A DNA stretch of 6,336 nt from NCBI GenBank assembly GCA_009936695.1, contig JAACEA010000585.1, positions 1 through 6,336 of the forward strand, read 5' to 3'. Below, piece after piece: positions 1 to 5,580 of this stretch. This DNA comes from Planctomycetia bacterium. Lineage in GTDB: Bacteria > Planctomycetota > Phycisphaerae > Phycisphaerales > SM1A02. Each line of letters begins with the position of its first letter. Position 1 is the stretch's first letter. A program made the translations under genes and the position numbers. Below the pieces are notes generated by a model that searched no databases, was not told the DNA's origin, and saw only the letters and a list, made by a program, of their open reading frames with translations.

Positions 1-1
1 C

Positions 2-112
2 GGCACCTGGAACGGCACGTTCACCCTCTTCGGTGTGAACCTCGTTCCCGCCCCCGGCGCCCTCGCGCTGCTGGGCATGGCCGGCCTCGCCGGCCGTCGT
101 CGACGCGGCTGA
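2..112 (+). CDS. C-terminal end of a PEP-CTERM-like exported protein (partial)
   Basis: The reading frame enters from the left edge and gives 36 residues before TGA at 110-112. The tail reads VPAPGALALLGMAGLAG followed by RRRRG: a Pro/Gly-containing motif, a short hydrophobic segment and a terminal basic cluster. This tripartite layout is that of PEP-CTERM/exosortase-type sorting tails, and the PAPGA variant is common in planctomycete secreted proteins (family knowledge). By analogy the protein would be exported, held in the membrane by the tail, and possibly cleaved or anchored at the cell surface. The visible upstream part (GTWNGTFTLFGVN) looks like the end of a beta-rich extracellular domain but is too short to name. 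A strong terminator follows about 30 bp after the stop. The function of the mature protein cannot be judged from here. Confidence 0.75.
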   Translation, partial: GTWNGTFTLFGVNLVPAPGALALLGMAGLAGRRRRG

Positions 113-143
113 TCAAGCCACGACGACACGCCAGTTCAGTCAC

Positions 144-187
144 CCACCGGTTCTCGACCCTTCGGTCGAGAACCGGTGGTTTCTTTT
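144..187 (+). terminator. Intrinsic terminator of the PEP-CTERM-like gene
   Basis: There is a perfect 16-bp inverted repeat, 144-159 pairing with 164-179, around a 4-base loop (CTTC at 160-163). A T-rich run (TTTCTTTT, 180-187) follows immediately on the plus strand. It lies 31 bp after the stop of the upstream gene and 19 bp before the end of the convergent oxoprolinase gene. The minus-strand side of the stem is not followed by a T-tract (it reads GTGACTGAAC), so the signal is built for plus-strand transcripts. The hairpin could still slow or protect the 3' end of the minus-strand message. Confidence 0.88.
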
Positions 188-206
188 GCACCCGAGGCCA
201 CCCCCG

Positions 207-3200
207 TCACCCGCGTCCCCACGCATCGGTCGGCAAACCGTATCCACCGCCGCCCGGCGTCTCGATGTGGAGCCGATCTTCGGGCCCGAGATCGAAGGCG
301 GCGATGCCCGGCAAGACCTCGACCGAACCGTCGGCCCGCTCGACACGCGCGATCGCGGCCGTCCCCGGGGCACCCCCCTGAAGCCCGTAGGGCCGTTCGA
401 CACGGTGCTGACCGAGCAACGATCCCTGAAGCGACTCGATCGCCCGGATCGTTCGAACGACGCCATCGCCTCCACGATGCCGCCCTTCGCCTCCGGAACC
501 ACGCCGAACCGAAAACGACTCCAACCGGACCGGATATCGATGCTCGAAGACCTCCGGGTCGGTGAGCCGGGTGTTCGTCATGTGGCTGTGGACGGCGTCA
601 CAACCATCGAAGTCGGGACCGGCGCCGGTGCCTCCACAGATCGTCTCGTAGTAGCCGAAGCGATCGTTGCCCAGCAGGAGGTTGTTCATCGTGCCTTGAC
701 TACCAGCCACCACGCCGAAACACCGGAGCAGTGCGTCGACGACCCGCTGGCTGGTCTCGGTGTTACCGATCGCCACCGCCGGATCCGACTCGGCATCGCC
801 TCGAAACGGGGGAGCGAGGAATCCCTCCGGACAGATGAGATCGACCCGTTCGAGCGCACCTTCGTTCAGCGGGATCGCCTCCGCCGCCACGACCCGAAGA
901 ACGTAGAGCGTCGCCGCTCGAACCACCGCGAACGGCGCATTCAGGTTTCGCGGATGGACGTCCCCCGATCCCGTGAAGTCGATCGACATCCGGCCATCCT
1001 CGACCGCGACCCGGAGCCGGATCGGCGTGCCGTCGTCGAGCCGTTCCTCGACGCTTCGATCGAACCCGGGCCGCGAGTCGATCAACCGCTCGATCGCCGC
1101 ACTGCAACGCCGTCGCAGTCCCTCGAGATCCCGATCGAAGTCGGCCGGACCCACCTCTCGCCAGAGCGCCGCCAGCCGACGCACCCCGAGTTCGTTCGAG
1201 GCGAGCTGTGCGGCGAGATCCGCGAGATTGTCGGCCACGGCGCGCGACGGATGCGGTGCCCGCCGGAGCATCTCCTCGAAGGCATCGAAGGCCGGCACCC
1301 CTGCGATCACGATCTTCATCGGCGGGATCACCACGCCCTCCTCGACGAGACATGTCGCATCGGGCGGCATCGAACCCGGCCGGGTTCCCCCGATCTCCGC
1401 GTGATGGGCGCGGTTGACCACGTAGCCGATGCACTCCTCCGCCTCGCCGAAGACCGGACTCACGACGGTGAGGTCGGGAAGGTGGGAGCCTCCGAAGCCG
1501 GGGTGATTGACCAGGGCGACATCCCCCGGACCGAGATCGATCCGCGAAACGACCGCCCGGACGCAGTCACCCATCGCCCCGAGGTGGACCGGCATGTGCG
1601 GTGCATTGACGACGAGCCTTCCCGCGGCGTCGACGATGCCGCAGGAGTAGTCCAGTCGCTCCTTCACGTTCACGCTGAGCGCGGTTCGCCGCAGGGTCTC
1701 GCCCATCTCGCGGGCGATCGATTCCAACCGGCACGCCATGATCTCCGAGGAAGCCGCGCCGGCGATTCCAGTGGTCCCGGAATCGCGACGGTGAAGCATC
1801 AGACCACCGAATTCGTCGGCACGAGCGGACCAACCTTCAGGAACCAAGATCGTGCTCGTCGGGTCCGCCACCAACAGTGGCCCGTGGAGATCGGTCTCGA
1901 CGGGAAGTGATGCACGATCGACGGCAAGCGATCCCTTCGCCCGATCGGACGACCGAGCGTCGGCACCGTCCGGATCCGGCAGTGGATTTCCGGCGGCATC
2001 TCCGGCAAACATCCTGATGCCCGCGATCTCGATCGGACGCGGCGGCGGGGGATGCCCGTAGAGGCGTCGGTAACTCGATCGAAAATCACGTTCGACGACG
2101 GATGACTGCACCTCGAGGATCGTCTCGTACTCGAGGTCGATCGTCGTGTCCTGCCCGAGCAGCCGGGTCCGAATCTGGATCCGACGAACGACGGGGGCCG
2201 TCACCCCGGCGGCCTCCGCCGATTCAATCGCTTCGGCACCGAGGCGATCAAGCGTGGATTCCAGGTCAAACGCGGGAAGCGGCTCGAGGACTGCGGACTC
2301 CACGCTTCGCTCCCGTGCCGCGACGTGAAGCCCGACGGCGCTCAACAGCCCTGCGTCAGCTGGAATCAGGACGCGTTTCATTCCCAACCGAGCGGCGACG
2401 CCGCAGGCATGCTGGCCGCCGGCGCCGCCGAACGCCACCAGAACGTGATCGGCGGGGTCCTCGCCGCGGCGGGTCGTGACGATCCGGATCGCCTCCGCCA
2501 TGCGTTCATCGGCGAGCGCGACGAACCCCTCGAGCAGGTCCGTTCGAATCCGCCCACTGGCCACGATCTCCCGTTCGAGCGCCGCTTCCGCGGCTGCCAG
2601 GTGAAGTGGAACGCCGAATCGGTCCGGATCCGCCCGACCGAGCAGGAGGTTCACGTCGGTGAGCGTGAGGGGACCGCCTCCGCCGTAACACGCCGGTCCC
2701 GGGGACGCCCCGGCCGATTCGGGACCGACTTCCAGGCGTCCGTCGACGACCCGGCAGATCGATCCACCGCCCGCCGCGATGGTGTGCAGATCGACGCTGG
2801 GGACGCGGACGGTGGCGTCACCCACGCTGGTGGCATCGCGGAGGTCGGCTCGACCCCGGGCTCGCCCGACGTCCGTGCTCGTCCCGCCCATGTCGAAGGC
2901 GACCAACCGATCCATGCCGGCTCGGGCGGCGGCCGCGATCGCACCGACCATGCCCGCGGCCGGCCCGCTGAGGAGACTCTCGCACGGCCGGTACGTCGAA
3001 CGGTCGATCAGCCCACCACCACTCGACATCGCAAGCACCCGGTCGCGACCGTCCTCCAATCCCAGATTCTCGAGGAACGCATGCAGCGCGGGCGACAAGG
3101 CGGCGTCGGCGACGACCGTACGGATCCGCGGCACGATCCGGATGTCCGGCGAGATGCGATGACTCACCGAGATTCGAGTGTCCGGCAGAAATCGCAGGAT

Positions 3201-3962
3201 CGCCTGTTCCAGTTCACGCTCGTGCCTTGGATCCCGCCAGGCGTGCAGCAGGCAGATGGCGACGGCGTCGAACGGCTCGGCCGCCGCGTCGATCACCCGC
3301 CGGATCTCCGCGATCGCCGCATCGACATCGAGCGGCGAAAGCACTCGACCGTCCGCCGCCATTCGAGCATCGATTCCGATGACGGCGGCCGGCAGAAGCC
3401 GGGCCGGCCGAACATCGAGCGCGAAGAGATCAGGACGATCCTGATCACCGATGGTCACGAGATCCTCGAACCCCGCGGTGGTCACCAGCAGAACGCGACC
3501 GGTCCGTCGCTCGAGAAGCGCGTTCGTGCCGCGGGTCGTCGCGATCCGGAGATCGATGGGGGGAAGCGGGTCATCCGGTCGGGTGCCGGTGATCACGTGC
3601 ATCGCGAGAAGCGGTGCATCGAGTCCCGACACGCACTCGACGACCTCGCCGGGATGACATGCATCGGCCCGTTCCATCTGCAGCATCCGCCCGGATCCGA
3701 GGATGCCCGCCGTCGCTCCATCCCGGACGCGAAGCACGGGGACGCCTTCAAAACGTGAAAGCCAGTCCGGTCCCTGGAGTCGAGTCCCGTCGAATCGGGC
3801 GCGAACGCGCCCGGAACTCAGGACCTTCACCCGCCGCGGTGCGGATGCGGTCGGCGGCAGCGCCAGGCAATCCGTGAACGTGCCGCCGGTATCGATCCGG
3901 ATCCGCCAACGACCGATATCGATGCGATTCAGAGGAGCCCCTGATGGTTCGGCAAGCGGCAT
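207..3962 (-). CDS. Fused HyuA-HyuB ATP-dependent 5-oxoprolinase / hydantoinase family protein
   Basis: This is a cytoplasmic amidohydrolase that, by family, uses ATP to open a cyclic amide; 5-oxo-L-proline to glutamate (EC 3.5.2.9) is the leading candidate. It is 1251 aa from ATG 3962. HyuA N-terminal domain: IDTGGTFTD (23-31) and [11 protein letters not shown] (142-152). HyuA core: MSSGGG (312-317), SGPAAG (332-337), DMGGTSTD (357-364), HTIAAGGGS (393-401), [16 protein letters not shown] (412-427), [12 protein letters not shown] (510-521). A C-terminal barrel ends near 725. Hyu[14 protein letters not shown] (786-798), [12 protein letters not shown] (819-830), [10 protein letters not shown] (850-859), and a final TPGGGGYG. 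The one-chain layout and length resemble eukaryotic 5-oxoprolinase (about 1290 aa), as does IRIVPR...ADAALSP (274-291), compared from memory. In-frame upstream starts are ATG 3995 and TTG 4052. ATG 3962 is preferred because it lies closest to the conserved domain and just after a -10-like box. Family substrates vary (hydantoins, lactams), so the exact substrate is not settled. Confidence 0.9.
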   Translation of the reverse strand: MPLAEPSGAPLNRIDIGRWRIRIDTGGTFTDCLALPPTASAPRRVKVLSSGRVRARFDGTRLQGPDWLSRFEGVPVLRVRDGATAGILGSGRMLQMERADACHPGEVVECVSGLDAPLLAMHVITGTRPDDPLPPIDLRIATTRGTNALLERRTGRVLLVTTAGFEDLVTIGDQDRPDLFALDVRPARLLPAAVIGIDARMAADGRVLSPLDVDAAIAEIRRVIDAAAEPFDAVAICLLHAWRDPRHERELEQAILRFLPDTRISVSHRISPDIRIVPRIRTVVADAALSPALHAFLENLGLEDGRDRVLAMSSGGGLIDRSTYRPCESLLSGPAAGMVGAIAAAARAGMDRLVAFDMGGTSTDVGRARGRADLRDATSVGDATVRVPSVDLHTIAAGGGSICRVVDGRLEVGPESAGASPGPACYGGGGPLTLTDVNLLLGRADPDRFGVPLHLAAAEAALEREIVASGRIRTDLLEGFVALADERMAEAIRIVTTRRGEDPADHVLVAFGGAGGQHACGVAARLGMKRVLIPADAGLLSAVGLHVAARERSVESAVLEPLPAFDLESTLDRLGAEAIESAEAAGVTAPVVRRIQIRTRLLGQDTTIDLEYETILEVQSSVVERDFRSSYRRLYGHPPPPRPIEIAGIRMFAGDAAGNPLPDPDGADARSSDRAKGSLAVDRASLPVETDLHGPLLVADPTSTILVPEGWSARADEFGGLMLHRRDSGTTGIAGAASSEIMACRLESIAREMGETLRRTALSVNVKERLDYSCGIVDAAGRLVVNAPHMPVHLGAMGDCVRAVVSRIDLGPGDVALVNHPGFGGSHLPDLTVVSPVFGEAEECIGYVVNRAHHAEIGGTRPGSMPPDATCLVEEGVVIPPMKIVIAGVPAFDAFEEMLRRAPHPSRAVADNLADLAAQLASNELGVRRLAALWREVGPADFDRDLEGLRRRCSAAIERLIDSRPGFDRSVEERLDDGTPIRLRVAVEDGRMSIDFTGSGDVHPRNLNAPFAVVRAATLYVLRVVAAEAIPLNEGALERVDLICPEGFLAPPFRGDAESDPAVAIGNTETSQRVVDALLRCFGVVAGSQGTMNNLLLGNDRFGYYETICGGTGAGPDFDGCDAVHSHMTNTRLTDPEVFEHRYPVRLESFSVRRGSGGEGRHRGGDGVVRTIRAIESLQGSLLGQHRVERPYGLQGGAPGTAAIARVERADGSVEVLPGIAAFDLGPEDRLHIETPGGGGYGLPTDAWGRG

Positions 3963-3968
3963 CCGCCA

Positions 3969-3975
3969 AGGATAG
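3969..3975 (-). promoter_or_regulatory. Candidate -10 box of the oxoprolinase gene (CTATCCT)
   Basis: On the minus strand CTATCCT (3975 down to 3969) contains TATCCT, which matches the TATAAT consensus at 4 of 6 positions. It ends 6 bases before ATG 3962, so a usual -10 spacing would put the first transcribed base at or next to the A of the start codon. No convincing TTGACA-like -35 is visible. The same box occurs upstream of the two plus-strand genes that need a promoter. Inference only. Confidence 0.4.
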
Positions 3976-3985
3976 CCACCCGGCC

Positions 3986-4001
3986 ATCCGATCATCCGAT
4001 C
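3986..4001. repeat. Tandem 8-bp direct repeat ATCCGATC x2
   Basis: Two adjacent perfect copies of ATCCGATC lie at 3986-3993 and 3994-4001 (GATCGGAT twice on the minus strand). If the oxoprolinase transcript starts near 3962, the repeat covers about -24 to -39, where a -35 element or a regulator would bind. It may be a regulator site or chance in a GATC/CGAT-rich genome. Confidence 0.5.
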
Positions 4002-4105
4002 ATGGCGACGTGATGCCAGCGACGTTGGACCGCGACATCTTTGCCGTGGCAATCAGGCGAATACATCGACTTCGATGGAATCCCGGCGATCCGACGGAGG
4101 GCTCC

Positions 4106-4116
4106 GACTATCATCG
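4106..4116 (+). promoter_or_regulatory. Candidate promoter box of the glycosyltransferase gene (GACTATCATCG)
   Basis: TATCAT at 4109-4114 matches the -10 consensus at 5 of 6 positions and would start transcription near 4121, giving a leader of about 55 bases that contains the Shine-Dalgarno at 4164-4170. The 11-mer GACTATCATCG is matched at 10 of 11 positions by GACTATCCTCG (4893-4903) upstream of the thioredoxin gene. No clear -35 is seen. The function is inferred from position and recurrence. Confidence 0.4.
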
Positions 4117-4163
4117 AACGGCTCCGGACCATGCGACGCGAGGACGGCCGCCGAATCAGGACT

Positions 4164-4170
4164 GAAGGAG
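4164..4170 (+). promoter_or_regulatory. Shine-Dalgarno GAAGGAG that fixes the glycosyltransferase start
   Basis: GAAGGAG is close to a perfect anti-16S match and ends 6 bases before TTG 4177. It decides the start in favour of TTG 4177 over the in-frame ATG at 4075, which has no such site. Confidence 0.8.
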
Positions 4171-4176
4171 AAGGAC

Positions 4177-4815
4177 TTGAATCTCTACACGACGTTCACC
4201 CCGTCGCATCGATCGATGTACACCGACCACTTTCTCGCGACGCTGCCCGACGAATTCGAGCTCCATGCGTTCGAGGACGACGACCAGCCCTGCCCGACCG
4301 GCACCTTCTACGAAGCGGGATGGGCCGAGACCTGCTTCCGGAAGGTGGACGTCTTTCTCAGGGCCTGCCGGGAATGCATGGGCGGCACCTTCTTCTACAG
4401 CGACGTCGATGTGCAGTTCTTCGGACCGATCCGAGAACGACTGCTCCTCGAACTCGGCGAACACGACATCGCCTGCCAGCAGGATCGAGACCGGAACTGT
4501 TCTGGACTGTTCGTCTGCCGGGCGAACGCGTCGACGCTGCGGATGTTCGAGGCGATGAGATCCGGCTTCGCTGACGACGACCAGACCACGCTGAATCGGT
4601 TCATCGGCCGGACGAACGCCACCAGGCTCTCCGATCGGTTCTTCAACTACGGCCAGATCTCGTCGGGACGGTGGACCGAGGGGCCGATCGAGACGCCGCC
4701 AGGAATGCTGGCGCATCACGCGAACCACGTGGTCGGCGTCCCCGCGAAGATCCGGATGATGCAGGAGGTTCGCGGCCGGTGGGAATCCCGCCGTTTCGCA
4801 CCCTCCGAACACTGA
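4177..4815 (+). CDS. Small DXD glycosyltransferase, nucleotide-diphospho-sugar transferase type
   Basis: This 212-aa protein probably moves a sugar from a nucleotide-sugar donor to an unknown acceptor at the cytoplasmic face. The N-terminus MNLYTTFTPSH looks like the first beta strand of a GT-A fold. FRKVDVFLRAC (54-64) is followed by YSDVDVQFFGP (74-84), whose DVD at 76-78 is the likely metal and donor-phosphate site. NCSGLFVCRAN (107-117) and DDQTTLN (134-140) are further blocks seen in this type of transferase, and HHAN..VG near the C-terminus is also characteristic. There is no signal peptide or membrane segment. The start is TTG 4177 behind GAAGGAG; the frame stays open back to ATG 4075, but the added 34 residues are low in structure and precede the fold. 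It lies divergent from the oxoprolinase and 118 bp ahead of a thioredoxin-waaA pair, which suggests but does not prove a role in envelope glycans. Donor and acceptor cannot be read from the sequence. Confidence 0.83.
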   Translation: MNLYTTFTPSHRSMYTDHFLATLPDEFELHAFEDDDQPCPTGTFYEAGWAETCFRKVDVFLRACRECMGGTFFYSDVDVQFFGPIRERLLLELGEHDIACQQDRDRNCSGLFVCRANASTLRMFEAMRSGFADDDQTTLNRFIGRTNATRLSDRFFNYGQISSGRWTEGPIETPPGMLAHHANHVVGVPAKIRMMQEVRGRWESRRFAPSEH

Positions 4816-4855
4816 GTCTGGACCGATTCGGACGGGAATGCGCTCCATACCGGTC

Positions 4856-4877
4856 GATCTCCAGCCGATCGGAGATC
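4856..4877. repeat. Inverted repeat GATCTCC-N8-GGAGATC
   Basis: A perfect 7-bp inverted repeat (4856-4862 with 4871-4877) surrounds 8 bases in the gap between the glycosyltransferase and thioredoxin genes. No T-tract follows, so it is not a standard intrinsic terminator. It could be an operator or an RNA 3'-end hairpin of the upstream message, or chance. Confidence 0.45.
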
Positions 4878-4882
4878 CTGCG

Positions 4883-4903
4883 CGAGGATTCTGACTATCC
4901 TCG
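4883..4903. repeat. Inverted repeat CGAGGAT-N7-ATCCTCG overlapping the thioredoxin promoter box
   Basis: A perfect 7-bp inverted repeat (4883-4889 with 4897-4903) has a 7-base centre. Its right arm includes most of the candidate -10 box, so a protein bound to it would cover the promoter. There is no T-tract after it. An operator is possible; this is not shown. Confidence 0.45.
4893..4903 (+). promoter_or_regulatory. Candidate promoter box of the thioredoxin-waaA unit (GACTATCCTCG)
   Basis: TATCCT at 4896-4901 matches the -10 consensus at 4 of 6 positions and would give a start near 4908, a leader of about 26 bases that includes GGAG at 4923-4926. It shares 10 of 11 bases with the box upstream of the glycosyltransferase gene. 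No clear -35 is visible. Confidence 0.4.
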
Positions 4904-4922
4904 TGACACCCGACCGCCGTCC

Positions 4923-4926
4923 GGAG
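4923..4926 (+). promoter_or_regulatory. Shine-Dalgarno GGAG supporting the TTG start of the thioredoxin gene
   Basis: GGAG ends 7 bases before TTG 4934. Starting there keeps the hydrophobic N-terminus; the next ATG (codon 24) would remove most of it. Confidence 0.6.
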
Positions 4927-4933
4927 CAGAACG

Positions 4934-5575
4934 TTGTTCACGCGCAAGACCATTCTCAGCATCGCCGCCGTGCCCGTCATCGCCGTGGTCTATGTCGTCG
5001 TCATGGGGAGCACCGGTGCCTGCGCCACCTGTGCCGACCTGCTCTCGTGGGCGACGGCGGGCGGTTCGGATGCGACCGCCACGACGGTCGCGAACCCCGA
5101 GCCGGCGACCACGGTCGCTCCAGCGGGCATGTTCACGGTCCCGCTCGTCGATCTCGAGGGCCGCACGACGACCCTCGCAGCCCACGCCGGCCGACCCATG
5201 CTCATCGAAGTCTGGGCCACCTGGTGCGGCCCCTGCAGGAAGGTCCGGTCGATCATCAAGGAACACGAGGCGGCCTTGAGCGAGGTCGCGACCCTCGTGG
5301 GTGTGAGCGTCGACCAGGGCGGTCCCGCGGCGGTGACCCGCTACCTCGAGAAGTCGCCCGGGCCCGACATGCTCGAGTACATGGTCACTCCCGAATTCCG
5401 AGCGGCGATCAAACCCCTCGACACCCAGAACACCATTCCCAAACTCGTCTACGTCGGCCCCGACGGGCGAATCGCAAACCTCTCCCACGGCGTCAACTCA
5501 CCGGCCTTCATGACCGCGTTGCTTCGAAACCTCGGAAGGACGAAGCCCACCGCCGCACCGGACGAGGCGGGCTGA
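4934..5575 (+). CDS. Membrane-anchored TlpA/ResA-like thioredoxin
   Basis: This 213-aa thiol-disulfide oxidoreductase is probably fixed to the inner membrane with its catalytic domain in the periplasm. Residues 1-5 (MFTRK) are basic and 6-24 form one hydrophobic segment with no obvious cleavage site, so an uncleaved anchor is likely. A low-complexity Ala/Thr/Pro linker (about 40-65) leads to a thioredoxin fold: FTVPLVDLEGR opens it, VWATWCGPC places the active-site CXXC at 98-101, and TIPKLVYVGPDGR supplies the usual cis-Pro (169) and the following strand. This matches TlpA/ResA/AhpC-TSA-like reductases. A second CXXC (CATC, 30-33) lies directly after the membrane segment and is not part of the normal family core. 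The start is TTG 4934 with GGAG 7 bases upstream. The stop is 5 bases from the waaA start, so the two are probably co-transcribed. The partner protein is unknown; cytochrome c maturation or general envelope disulfide reduction are possibilities by family only. Confidence 0.87.
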   Translation: MFTRKTILSIAAVPVIAVVYVVVMGSTGACATCADLLSWATAGGSDATATTVANPEPATTVAPAGMFTVPLVDLEGRTTTLAAHAGRPMLIEVWATWCGPCRKVRSIIKEHEAALSEVATLVGVSVDQGGPAAVTRYLEKSPGPDMLEYMVTPEFRAAIKPLDTQNTIPKLVYVGPDGRIANLSHGVNSPAFMTALLRNLGRTKPTAAPDEAG

Positions 5576-5580
5576 CTCCG

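Noticed and set aside
186..1910. A 574-codon plus-strand open frame opposite the oxoprolinase
   Set aside because: It lies antisense to clearly conserved HyuB and HyuA C-terminal blocks. Its translation is rich in Arg, Asp, His and Pro with no recognisable domain. Long antisense frames are expected from strong G/C third-position bias.
2325..3758. A 477-codon plus-strand open frame opposite the HyuA half
   Set aside because: For the same reason: low-complexity Arg/Asp-rich translation without motifs, wholly inside the conserved oxoprolinase gene.
3963..4052. Longer oxoprolinase starts at ATG 3995 or TTG 4052
   Set aside because: The added residues precede the known HyuA N-terminus, show no conserved features, and would overlap the candidate promoter and the 8-bp repeats. 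Not fully excluded.
4075..4176. N-terminal extension of the glycosyltransferase from ATG 4075
   Set aside because: There is no ribosome site before the ATG, the 34 residues look like non-coding translation, the candidate promoter box at 4106-4116 lies inside the extension, and the GT fold begins at TTG 4177.
4816..4933. A rho-independent terminator or a small RNA after the glycosyltransferase
   Set aside because: The two hairpins are short and neither is followed by a T-tract, so they do not meet the usual pattern.
4156..4980. A 274-codon minus-strand frame across the glycosyltransferase
   Set aside because: It covers the opposite strand of a gene with a strong Shine-Dalgarno and DVD motif, and shows no domain of its own.
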